From contig NC_133666.1 in NCBI RefSeq assembly GCF_037893015.1, positions 622,461,156 through 622,525,155 of the forward strand: a DNA stretch of 64,000 nucleotides, written 5' to 3'. Positions within the stretch are counted from its first letter, which is position 1. Every line of letters starts with the position of its first letter. A model generated the notes under the pieces. The model did not search any database. It worked only from the letters and a program-made list of their open reading frames with translations, and was not told the DNA's origin. Position numbers and translations under genes: made by a program. Of this stretch, positions 12,373-22,692 are shown one piece after another. The stretch comes from Macrotis lagotis. Its lineage: Eukaryota > Chordata > Mammalia > Peramelemorphia > Peramelidae.

Positions 12373-12850
12373 TTGGATCAATCAAGAAAGAAGTATTTAT
12401 TGAGAATTCACAGTACACTCGACCCTGTACTAGTCATTGGGGATACAAAGACTAAAGGGGAAAATTCTTGCTTTGAAGGAGCTTACATTCTATCAGAGGA
12501 GACAAAATGCACTTATATATCTGAATTAGAAATACAGAATAATTACAGAGAGGTGCTTTTAGCATCCTTTAGGTTTCATCTAGCATGTGGAAAGTGTGAA
12601 TTGAACTGATATTTTGGGGGGAAAAAGCCCTAGAGATTCTAAGAGGTAAAGTTTAGGAGTGAGTGCACACTAGAACAGGAAATAGCCTGTACAAAGATTG
12701 AGAGTTGGAAAATAGATGGGGAAGAAAAGCAAGAAAGTGCAAAGCATAGATCTTAGAATATTTGAAGTCATGTGGAATAGTGTTCTAAATGTGGGGCCAG
12801 ACTGTAAAGGGCTTTAATTTTGAATTTAGGCAACTCAAAGAAGGGTAAAA
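12373..12850 (-). mobile_element. L2-like LINE relic in intron 3
   Basis: AAGTATTTATTGAG..., CATTGGGGATACAAAG and GGAGCTTACATTCTATCAGA are typical of a common marsupial L2-type region read in antisense. Shared by copies 2 (25790-26330) and 3 (51660-52200), so it predates the duplication. Confidence 0.45.
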
Positions 12851-13628
12851 ATCTTGAGATGATCATGAAAGTTTGGAAGAGAGTTGTATTTTGTGGCTAA
12901 GACAATCATTTAATATTTATACTTATTATAAACTCAGTATTAGGAATAGAAGAGAGTGAAGTTATGTCAAGGGTGGTGGTCTGGAAAAAGTATGAAGAGG
13001 CCAAAAGATGGGAGTTCATGGTGAACAAAAAGAGTAGGTTGAAAAAGAATGAGGCACAGGGAAGATAGTATGAGTAGAAATTTGTAGGTTTTGGAAAAGT
13101 CAAAAGTATGACTATCTGACTGAGTTGGAATAGAGGACTAAGACCTGTGACTTGAGAAGATTAAGAGACTGAGTTTTTGAATGAATATTTTTGTAGGAAT
13201 ATCAACAGAAAAACATATGTCTTTGTATATATGATAAGATTCGGAGTGGAAAGAAATACTATGAGCCTTCTCAATGAAAAAGGAAGAATGATATGGAGGG
13301 CAATAAAAACTGTCAACTAATTCAGTTGTGTATTTAGCTATAGTTTGCCTCAAAGGAAGAAAAGATTACTGAGTGATAGCAATAGAGTTGAAGTCAGAAA
13401 GTGGCAGTGGAAGTGAATAGCTTTCTAAGTCCCTCTCCCTCTCAAGGACCAATGTGTTGGGGACCTGAAAGAAAGTACAACAAATATTGGAAAGCCCATT
13501 CAAAGGATGAAGTGTCCCTGAAGGCCAGACAGATCTCACTGAGTACCAGAAACTGGAAGGAATAAGAGAGAGAAAGGACCACAATGAAAACAATTTTTTT
13601 GAATTAAGGAGCACAATGCAAGAAAGAG

Positions 13629-13726
13629 GTCTCAGACACTTAATAATTACCTAGCTGTGTGGCCTTGGGAAAGCCACTTAACCCCGTTTGCCTGGAAAAA
13701 ACCAAAAAATAAAATAAAATAAAGGA
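13629..13726 (+). mobile_element. Partial SINE (3' half, WSINE type)
   Basis: Begins CTCAGACACTTAATAATTACC and ends in an AAAAT-rich tail. The tRNA-like head is missing. Confidence 0.7.
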
Positions 13727-13787
13727 GCATTTGTTTTTAAGGAGCAGGAATGCCAGAGCCACAATAGAATGTTGAATAAACTATTCT

Positions 13788-13791
<4 letters not shown>

Positions 13792-13872
<81 letters not shown>

Positions 13873-13884
13873 TCTCTCTCTCTC
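13792..13884. repeat. (CT)n microsatellite
   Basis: About 45 CT units with two small interruptions. Confidence 0.95.
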
Positions 13885-14084
13885 GCTATATATATGTAAA
13901 GTTTAGTTTTGGAAACAGGGAACATGTTTCATCTATTATCCTAGCTAAGGTGCAGCTGCTAATGATATATCCATGAGAGCAATTAGATTATATTTGGAAC
14001 TTTCTGTGAGGAGGGGGCAGCAGAGAAAACAAGACTGAAATCATGCTCTCAGGGTTGGGGACTTCTGTCATTCTATTTTCACAG

Positions 14085-14188
14085 GTCAAATCCCTGGATG
14101 GGTGAGATTAGTGGAATTTTGGTTCTGGCTTCTGCATTGGAAATTGAAATGGCTCTTTTTTACTTGTGGATACAGCACAGATGCAGAG
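14085..14188 (+). pseudogene. Copy 1 exon 4: second membrane segment
   Basis: 104 bp, open when entered in phase 2 (SNPWMGEISGILVL ... FYLWIQHRCRG). It is unusual among the copies in also being open in phase 1. Donor GAG|GTAAGA. Confidence 0.58.
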
Positions 14189-15390
14189 GTAAGAAGGGAG
14201 GGATGGGCAGCAATGTGATCAAATCATAGAAAGATAATAAACCTCCAATTGTGTAATCTCTAACAGCCTAGAATCTGAGTGTCCTTCAGTGTACAATTCT
14301 TACCCCCTCCTTGTTCAATATAACCTGATCTGTACCCACTTTCTTTCCAGCCTGGACCCTGAATTTCCCTCTCCTCCTTAACACGCCCCACCCCAGAATT
14401 ACTATTTCCAAGATCTCTCTATACTTCTCTCTTTTCTTTAGCTCTATCATCTTCTCTTGATAGCTCAACCTAACTCCTCTATACATCTGTCAATAAAAAA
14501 AAACTGATTATCTAGATCATGAAGAAATCTTTATTTCTGTGAGGAAGTTTATATCCCTAGATTCATGTGAAGTGAGAAAATGCCCCAAGAGGCTCAATCA
14601 TCCTCCTTTTTGTACCATTTCCCTCTTTCATGGATGTCCCAGACATACCCGAAGTCTCATTTGTTCCTGCCTTCATACCTGAGCTCTTCAAGCAGTCTTA
14701 CATTTGGCTTAAGTAAGTCAAGTAACCTCAAGTACAAGATAGAAAAAATGAGGAAAGTTAAAAGTTTGTTGAGAAACAGAAATAGAGAAGGAAACAGAAA
14801 GATATACATACTTCTTAGGAAGAAGTCATCAGGAGGAATCAGGAACTCTAAAATGGAAAATGCATATTAAAAAGCACCACCTTGGGAACTCTCACCCTAC
14901 CCTATCAGACCCCTAAACTAAAATAAAGTAATTTCAAGTATGCCTGCATTTGACTTAATTACAGGTGAATATCCTTTCAGACAGTTATTGAGAAACCAAA
15001 TTGTGCCTAGGGAAAACATACTCAGTTGGGATGGGGAGAGGGTAGGGTTGGTGTAGGAGTTAAATAGGATGTAAGGGAAAGAATCATCACAAGATCAGTG
15101 GGAAGTTTGGGGAAGTGGGATTGGATGAAGAAGGCAATGAATTAACCTCTGAATGGGCTAGGAAGAGATGAGTAGGGGAGAGGTAAGAAAGGTCACTCTC
15201 CTTTTCTTCATGCTCTTTTTTTCTTCCTAGTTACCTTAGGCCCTTTGACCCTTCTTTTCCCTGCCTTCTCCCTCTTCTCTCCTCTGCTTCCTTCTGGTGT
15301 CTCTCTCTCTTTATTATTTTTGTTCCCCTCTCCTTCCTCATTCCTCTCCCCTTTTCTGAATGCATCCTCTTCTAAGAGGTATTGAATCAC
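14189..15390. other. 3' flank of gene copy 1; last exon not found
   Basis: 14230-14380 matches the intron after exon 4 of copies 2 and 3, and 14926-15210 matches DNA just after their last exon (GTAATTTCAAG..., then GAATCATCACAAGATC...). The stretch between them (about 14400-14925) does not show the GATGAAACATCA core of the last exon, so it has been replaced or has decayed. Confidence 0.45.
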
Positions 15391-15397
15391 TGAGGTA

Positions 15398-15700
15398 AGG
15401 GCAGCTGGGTGGCACAGTGTATAGAGTACTGGTCTTGGAGTCAGGAGGATAGAAGTTTGAATCTGACCTCAGACACTTGACTCTTACTAGTTGTGTGACC
15501 TTGGGCAAGTCACTTAACTCTGCCTCACATCCAAGGTCATCTCCAGTTGATCTGATTCATATCTGGCCACTGGACCCAGATGGTGCTGGAGGAGAAAGTG
15601 AGGCTGATGACTTAGTAAAGTACCCCTTCACTCAAGTCCAATTCATGGCATCACCTTCCTGATGACATGATCTTTCTCAGAAATGAAGGACAAAAACATT
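15398..15700 (+). mobile_element. MAR1-like long SINE
   Basis: Sense: GGGCAGCTGGGTGGCACAGT, TTGTGTGACCTTGGGCAAGT, CATATCTGGCCACTGGACCC, GATGACATGATCTTTCTC. About 300 bp. Confidence 0.8.
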
Positions 15701-15959
15701 AACCTTATCTGACACACAGGCTTGTTTCCCTCCATCGTCCCCCAATAAGCAAGGAGGCTGATGCCTTCTCTAGTCTCTAAGTTGTAGGGAAATTGGAGTT
15801 GGAGATATATTTCCAAGCCTAGTGGCTGAGGACCACTTTCCTCTGTCAGGCTCCCCAAGTCCTTGTTCTGCTTGAAGCCCTTGACAGTCACCTCCAACCC
15901 TTTCAGTCACATCCTCTCTGTATCTTCTCCCTGTGGGTCAAGTTTCACGGTTCATGGTG

Positions 15960-16865
15960 TTTAGTCTCTCAGGAAATATTTATGAAGCATATACTATATT
16001 CCAGTCTCTCTGCTAAGCACTGGAAATACAAAGAATGATATAAAACTATCCTTTTTTCTTAAAGGGCTCACTATCTAAAACAGGAGGCAATATGGAAACC
16101 ATTAAGTATAAAAAAGTTGTATGTACAAAACAATTGGACACAGCCAGCACAGAAAAGTCACTAGAGTTAAATAGAATTAAGGAATAAGTAAGCATTTGAA
16201 GAAAGCCAGGGAAATTGGGTTGTTTAGATGAAGAGGGAGAGAATTCCAGACATGAGAGGCAGCCAGTGAAAATTCCTGGAGTTGGGATATGGAGTGTCTT
16301 TTTCAAGGACAGCAAGGTCAGTATATTGGATCCCAGAGTATACTGAGTGGAGGGTAGAAGTTGTAAAAAGACTGGACTTCTTTTCAAAATTACTAGCAAT
16401 CTTTCAATTGTCAGATCTGACAGTCTTTTAAAAAAATCAGACATGATGCTTCTTGATCTCTCTGTGGTCTTTGACAATTTTGGCACCTTTTCTTTTGTCT
16501 ATTGTTGGAAAGTTATTTCCAGCTCTTTGGCAGTTTGGCAAGTTATAAAGGTCTTTGAATTCCAAACAGTAGAGTTTATATTTGATCTTCTTTTCACCTG
16601 AAACTGCTATTCATTCTTACCATCACCTCCATCCAGGCCATCATTCCTTTACTAGCCTTTCCTACACTATGCTGACCCCTTGGAAAATCAATCTAACTTC
16701 ACACTTTCCTCTTTTCTTGAATCCTTGCAATCATACCTTAGTTCATAATTTGCCTTGCAATGTCTCAGCATTGATCATACCCACCTTCTACTGCCTTTTC
16801 TCCTATATATCTACAGCATACAAGAACTGAAGAAAATTACAAAAACATGCCATAAATTTGTTATA
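15960..16865. mobile_element. Mixed L2-like LINE relics
   Basis: 15960-16385 is the antisense L2-type piece (GCTAAGCACTGGAAATACAAA, CCAGTGAAAATTCCTGGAGT). About 16435-16500 reads MMLLDLSVVFDNFGTF in sense, a decayed reverse-transcriptase box. 16530-16860 matches positions 1-360. A 146-codon open frame on the - strand here is a by-product. Confidence 0.5.
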
Positions 16866-16869
16866 TTAT

Positions 16870-17640
16870 ATTTTTATACTGATAATTGTTTTCTTTTTTC
16901 TTTTTAATTAAACTAACCAATGGTTTGTCTATTTCATTACTTTTTTCATAAATCCAAATTTTACCTTTATTTATTAGTTCAACAGTTTTCTTAATTTCAG
17001 TTGTATTGATTTTTTCCTTAGATTTTCAGAATTTCTAATTTGGTATATAATTGAAGATTTTTAATTTGCTCTTTTTTATTCTTTAATATTTTTCTTAAAA
17101 TTCATGTAAAAACAATTTTAATATTTTTTCCAAATCTTGATGCCAAATTCTCTTTCTCCTTCCTTTTCTATTGAGAAAGCAAGCAATTTGACATAGATTA
17201 TACATGTATACTTGTGAGAAGCACATTTCCATGTAAGTCATTCTATGAAAGAAAACAAATAAAAAATCTCCAAGAAAATAACAAAGTAAAAAAAAATTGC
17301 ATTTAGACTTTATCAGTTCTATCTCTGGAGATGCATAGGATTTTTCTTCATTAGTTCATCAGAATTTTCTTGGATCATTGTATTGCTAAGAACAGCTCAG
17401 TTATTCACAGTAGATCATTTTACAACATTATTGTTTCTGGAAACAATATCCTTTAGTTTCTGTTCATTTTGCACAGTTTTATATTGCATCAGCTCATATT
17501 AAATCTTTCCAGATTTTTTCTTTTTCTCCTTTTTTTCTAATTACATGCAAAGATAGTTTTCAACATGCATGCTTTGGAAACTTTTGAATTCTATATTTTT
17601 CTACTACTCTCCCTTTACCCCATCCTTCCCATGGCAGTTA
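16870..17640 (-). mobile_element. L1 LINE fragments
   Basis: 16870-17100 reads as antisense L1 ORF2 (AACCAATGGTTTGTCTATTT; TTTCTAATTTGGTATATAAT). About 17100-17510 and 17515-17640 are antisense 3' ends (AAGCAAGCAATTTGACATAG; GATAGTTTTCAACATGCATG). At least two truncated insertions. Confidence 0.65.
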
Positions 17641-17654
17641 ATAACTGATATAGG

Positions 17655-17655
<1 letters not shown>

Positions 17656-17691
<36 letters not shown>

Positions 17692-17700
17692 TATGTATAT
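17656..17700. repeat. (AT)n microsatellite
   Basis: ATATAT run with a short imperfect tail. Confidence 0.9.
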
Positions 17701-17819
17701 ATAATTTTTTTACATATTTCCGTATTAGGCATGTTATGAAAGAAGAATTAGAACTAAGGTGGGAAAAAGATAAGTAGAGAGAAAAAAAACAACACAAAAT
17801 CTTATTAGGTATGTTTGCT

Positions 17820-19345
17820 AGGCCGTGTTATCACATTGTTAAAGAATATTATGATTTGTCTACATTTAGCATTTCTTATGATGAATAGGAATAAACCATT
17901 TGTCCCATTCCTGATTCATATTGTACTTTAATGACCTTGTTATTTTCACCTTTTGGAGGAAAACTGAGACTAGTAGGGATTTGTAAGCCAGTCAATGCAT
18001 GTGAAAAAAGGGAACTTCTACTTTTCAGAGGCCAGGCTACATAGAACTAAACCCAAGTCAACCACATACTGAGTACAAGACAGAAAGGGGTGAGGGCCTC
18101 AGCACCTGTAGTTTCAGTTAATAGTACTTCTAGATTTCAACTAGCAACTCTCCAGCAGAGAAAGGAAACCAGTAAAGTCACCCGAGGTGGGAACAGCCCC
18201 ATAAAGCTCATGACCTTTGACTGCTCAGGTAACTACCCTCTAGTGCATATGTCAGTGACCCATTGACTTAGAAGGAGGGAAGAGAACTGAATGGAGTTGG
18301 GTATACCTCTTAATATGAATCATTTTTAACCCCATCTCCCACTTTCCTTCTTTCTAAGTTAACCCTAAGAACTTAACACCTTATCTCACAGTAAGAGCTC
18401 TGATACTATTCATCTCTTGATGTACCTGCTTACCCTTGCTCAGGTCCATACATGTTTCATTTTAGTTTTCCGTCTTTCCTCTGTAACTGTGATAGGACCT
18501 GGAGTTTTCTGATCCAACTTTCTCAACTTCATGATCTAGCTTTCTCCCCTGTACAAATATCGATTCCCCCACTTCCCAGTATATCGCCTGGTCTTGGGGC
18601 ACAAGAAGTCCCAAACATATGTAGATTCCTTTCAGAGTTGGTAGGTATCTGAGGCCATGTGAGTCATCAGATCTTGCCAACTCATAGATCAGATACATTT
18701 CCAGAGAAGATAAAGGGAACTGCATCCAGGGGAGCCAAAAGCCACTGAACCTTTATTATATATTCTTGCTATTTTAGGGCAATTGTTTCAAATGCTAAGT
18801 ATTAGTGATGTGCAGGTGCCTCATATTATACCAACATTGAACCTGAGAGGTTGCAATCATGCCTCTAAGAGTAAGACATTAATATGCAAAGATAAAAGAT
18901 TTAAGAATAAGAATGATCAGGAGGCCAGACTTGGGTTCAGAAAGTCCTGCCACTGACATATCAAACTGTGTAACCCTAAGCAAGACAGTTAACCTTTTAT
19001 TGCCCTAAGTCACTCTCTAAGGTCAGTGAATTAGCAGAACTTTCTATAAATGGATGAAATCATAATTCCAATCTAAAATAAAGGACAGACTCTTCACTTG
19101 ATACAGGAATAGTTTCTCTTACTCTTTTGTAAAATCTTCTCTAGGTTTGGAAGGCACCATATTATAGTGGAAAGAAGATTATATTTGGAGTAGAAGTCTA
19201 GTTAAGTAGAGTTATCAAGAATTTATTAAGCATTTTGTCTGTTTCTGGCACCCTGATGAGTACTAGGGATATACCAAAAATAAATAAATAAATTAAATAT
19301 AGGGATTCACAGCATAAGTCACAGCATAAAGAGGCAGTCAGATAT
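17820..19345. repeat. Spacer block before the copy 2 unit
   Basis: Homologous to 35740-37480 and 61500-63460 (shared AGCATTTCTTATGATGA..., GAGGCCA...CAACC, CACCTGTAGTTT). It includes an old MIR-type piece at about 18925-19040. No exon was seen. Confidence 0.5.
18925..19040 (+). mobile_element. MIR-type SINE relic
   Basis: CTGTGTAACCCTAAGCAAGACAGTTAACC core. Counterparts at about 37115-37235, 42445-42570 and 63160-63270 in the other units. Confidence 0.45.
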
Positions 19346-19639
19346 AATAATGGAGAGGAGCAGTCATAGGATATAAGCCCAGGAAGGAGTGTATTTGGGG
19401 GGGGTGGTCTGGGTTACCTCATACTGACACCAAGAGTGTAGTGGAACAAGTTTCTTAAGGTGGAGTGGGACCTGGATAGATCTGAGCTCTGTTGCAGAGG
19501 ATCCCCCTTTTTAAGAATGAATACATGACTGCTCCTACCTTGCCTGGGGGAAAGGAGAGGTCATGGAAGAATGGGTGGAGAAGAAATTTGATTACATACT
19601 ATCACACTGGCTCCTAGTCTAGGTAACACATAGGAGAAA

Positions 19640-19751
19640 TCCTCCTCTTGTGTGAAGAAACTTAAAGGAGATATTACACACAGGTCAGCCAACACAGGTT
19701 TTCAACATTGTCCCTCAGCACAGTTTAGCTTGGCTCAGCACAGGTTAGGAG
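19640..19751 (+). promoter_or_regulatory. Candidate 5' non-coding exon end, copy 2
   Basis: Homologue of the copy 1 block; ends CACAGGTTAGGAG|GTAAGTCT. It would splice to 22447, about 2.7 kb away. No TATA box was recognised upstream. Confidence 0.37.
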
Positions 19752-20947
19752 GTAAGTCTGGTTTCTATCCTCAGCCTCATTCTTCCTCCTTTTTCACCGC
19801 TACCACTGGCCAACCTCCATTTCACCACTTCCACAACCTACCTCCACTTCAGCTCTTTCTTTTCTGAGTCTATACTCTATAGGGAAGGAGGCAATAATTG
19901 GCATAATAAAAGGGATCAGCCTGAGCCTGAACAGCTGTTCCAGCCACCCTGATTTTCATGGACTGGATGAGGCCTAAGGAGACAGATGGGGAACAATTCA
20001 TTACATGTTGGCAAAGTAAGTGGGGGGAGGGTGCTGAGTGAGAAGGAATAACTGTACTGGGAGTAGAGCAAATGCAGGTTGTGGTTAGGGTAGACTAGAA
20101 GAAGGGCTGTGAACATTACAAAATTGAGAAGATAAAGTAACCAGAAAAAAATCGCATGGTATAGAGTGGATGAAATGGTGCCAGCCTTCACTGAACAGCA
20201 TTTTACCTAGAGGATAGAAGGGATTGGTTCATTGTAAGCTGCTTAAATCAGACAATATCTAAAGCATCATTACTGGATCTGGATGCTACATCCTGGGAAG
20301 ACTGTAGCCAAGTTAAAAAGCATGACCAGGATGATTCAAATATGCAGTAATCAATATATGTAGCAATGAATATATACATTTAAATGCAAGGCACATTTCT
20401 CATAGGCAATCTCTATTTTTTAATCTGGATAAGTATGTAACCATTTCTTTAGGTTTACCTACATGTTAATGTCATTATTTGCCTGGGTCTAGTTCTTTTC
20501 TAGTAACTGATCTTGATGCCTCTATACCTGAGCTAGTAAAAGGTATAGACTGACAATCAGGATCATTATGGATTAGTTTGAGTATACTCGGGCTAACAAC
20601 AAGGGCAGGGTAGCTATCAGTAGGTTTGTGTCTTATGGGCTATATTGGTGCTTTAAAAGTCTTTATGTAGCAATTCTTGCTATTTGCAAGGAACTTGCCT
20701 TTGACCTTCAATCATCTTGCTCTATAGGAGTACACAGTCTTCTTCATTAGAAACATCACTTTCATTTCCCTATGTGGGACAGACAGTCTTTGTACCACTG
20801 GTGGATAATCTTTTTTTGCCCAGTGATCCCTGAAGTGATTGTTGAACATTTGCCTCCTGCTCATTGAAAGTCCAATTAACTCTCCTGTAGGTAATAGGTA
20901 GTTGTGGTCAAGTCTTGATAGATTCTGCTCTATTTTCTGAGGTTATG

Positions 20948-21092
20948 CTTTTTTTTTTTGTGTTGTTGTTGAGGAGTCAGGGTTAAATGACTTGCCCAGG
21001 TCACAGAGCTAGTGAGTGTCAATATCTGAGACTGAATTTGAATTCATCCAGACTCCAGGGCTAGTGCTCTATTCACTGTGTCACTCGTGGTC
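20948..21092 (-). mobile_element. tRNA-derived SINE (MAR type)
   Basis: Antisense: T-rich start, GGGTTAAATGACTTGCCCAG, CAGAGCTAGTGAGTGTCAA, diverged head. Confidence 0.75.
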
Positions 21093-21564
21093 ACTTCAGC
21101 CATTCTTTAAAAATGTAAATTTTTAACAATTTAGTATGGGTTACCCTTCCATGAATCAGCTAACTTGTAAGTCCCTGGAACGCAAAGGCTTCTCAACAGA
21201 AGTCTATCTCTTTGTTGAAGTCCTTCACATGGGTTTCTCACATCACATTGTCTTTTTATTCCATTGTATTCTGAGCTGCAACCAATCCGATTCTGAATGT
21301 TGTAACACTCAAATCTGAGGTTCTCTAAAAACAAGTCAAAATGAGCAAGGATTGTGTAAATACTATGTTATCATTCCATGTTGAATTGTATACATGTCTG
21401 GAAATGATACATATTGATTCTTCTGACCTTTCTTCTTGCTTCAGAGTTTCCTATATTTTCATTAGTGCATGAGGGACAGTGTGAGTGACCTTACCACCAG
21501 TAAGAGAAAGGTTGACTAGGGAAATGATGTAAACAAGAGGGATTCCAGTCTTAATGAGAATCAA

Positions 21565-21658
21565 AAGATGTAGGGAAAAAAAGGTTTAAATTAATTTAAA
21601 TTAAGAATTAAATTTAATTAAATTAATTTAAACCTTTCCCTTTTCTTCTCTACATCTT
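21565..21658. repeat. Near-perfect palindrome
   Basis: Left arm starts AAGATGTAGGGA...GGTTTAAATTAATTT and the right arm is its reverse complement (...AAATTAATTTAAACCTTTCC...CTACATCTT), centred near 21611. The flanking DNA of copies 1 and 3 has no matching palindrome here. Confidence 0.8.
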
Positions 21659-22446
21659 GGGTAGGGCATTTATGAGTTAGTATTGAAGACATTAGGAATA
21701 AAGTAGTCAGTAGTAAAGTATGAATAATAGAAGCTGTATTGTAATAAACAGAGTTTCAGAGTCACTAGACTGGAAAGACAGAGAGTGTGACTGTTAATAA
21801 CTGAAAACTGAGTCCATGCCAAGTAGCAATGATTGGAGACAGATCTGCTGAGAATAACTGATGATTACATTTAAGATCTTTCCTTTAAGTTCAATCTTAT
21901 AAAAGGTGGAGTGGTTCAGTACAGTGAGGCTCAGAAGGACTTCATCAGAGCAGGCAAGAGCAGAAAAATGAATGACTTGGGGGAGTCTAGACAGGAGGCA
22001 AGAATTGGAAATATGAGGGTCATGTGATCTGAGAAAATCCTCTGAGGCCCTGATGAAGTCTTGGAGAAAAAATGAGGACATAGGCTTTTGTTCTGGGTCC
22101 AGTGCTGATAGAGGATTTTTTGAATAGTCTTTGCAGTTAAGGATCACAGGCAGGCAGCCTTGAATGGGATTGACAGAAGTCAGTGACAGTCATTATGTAA
22201 TGATTTCTTATGTTCTTTTCATAAGTGCTTGTGTCCTGTATTCTAGTCCTAGTCAATAATCTCCATGTTCTTATCAATCATAATCTTTTTGTCTTTTTGG
22301 TAGAGATACTGAATCCAATTATCCATTGGCTTCCTGTTTCCTTGTCATAGACATGTCCCCATTATCTTTTTCATAATCATTTACTGTCAAATGCCAAAAT
22401 TCACATCAATCACTAAAATCTCCTCCCTTCCTGTGTCCTCTCCCAG

Positions 22447-22539
22447 GTGTGATGGAGAGTCTCAATCTTTCAGGCTCCTTTCTTTCTCATTTTGTCATTG
22501 CTTTCATCCTCCTTCTCAAGAAGTCAACATTGGCCTCAG
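22447..22539 (+). CDS. Copy 2 exon 1: signal peptide
   Basis: Preceded by a pyrimidine-rich tract and AG. Five bases (GTGTG) lie before the ATG at 22452, so the true 5' end of the transcript must lie further upstream. It encodes 29 codons, MESLNLSGSFLSHFVIAF followed by a leucine-rich stretch and ending TLAS. It ends in phase 1 at a good donor (G|GTAAGA). The same five-base leader and phase occur in copies 1 and 3. Confidence 0.72.
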
Positions 22540-22601
22540 GTAAGAATCTTTTCTTCATTTTGACTTTCAGAGACTAGGAATGGGATTCTAAACAGTGAGG
22601 G

Positions 22602-22692
<91 letters not shown>

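Larger units (their letters stand above)
11293..14084 (+). other. Copy 1 intron 3
   Basis: About 2.8 kb. It holds an antisense SINE (12061-12222), an antisense L2-like piece (about 12373-12850), a partial SINE (13629-13726) and a (CT)n tract (13792-13884). Confidence 0.55.
8253..14188 (+). pseudogene. IgV-only butyrophilin/MOG/SKINT-like gene, copy 1 (damaged)
   Basis: Four exons recognised: 8253-8342 (ATG 8258), 8696-9038, 11185-11292 and 14085-14188, all with GT/AG ends and in the same order as copy 2. The signal peptide, IgV core and two membrane segments are open. One extra A near 9019 shifts the last nine codons of the IgV exon, so that it ends EADNGAEGLR instead of ELKVLG and leaves in phase 2. 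Entry into exon 3 then gives an immediate stop, but a direct join to exon 4 would be in frame. No counterpart of the last exon was found where expected (about 14.5-14.93 kb), although flanking DNA on both sides is homologous. Probably a pseudogene; a shortened, differently spliced product cannot be excluded. Confidence 0.62.
19345..22446. repeat. Upstream block of gene copy 2
   Basis: Homologue of 3230-8252 and 42965-48067 but about 2 kb shorter: sequence jumps near 20325 from the AAAAGCATG region to CAAATATGCAGTAATCAA. Also holds an antisense SINE and a palindrome. Confidence 0.6.

Noticed and set aside
16046-16486. 146-codon open frame on the - strand
   Set aside because: It lies wholly in antisense and sense L2-type LINE relics, has no domain, and has no counterpart elsewhere in the window.
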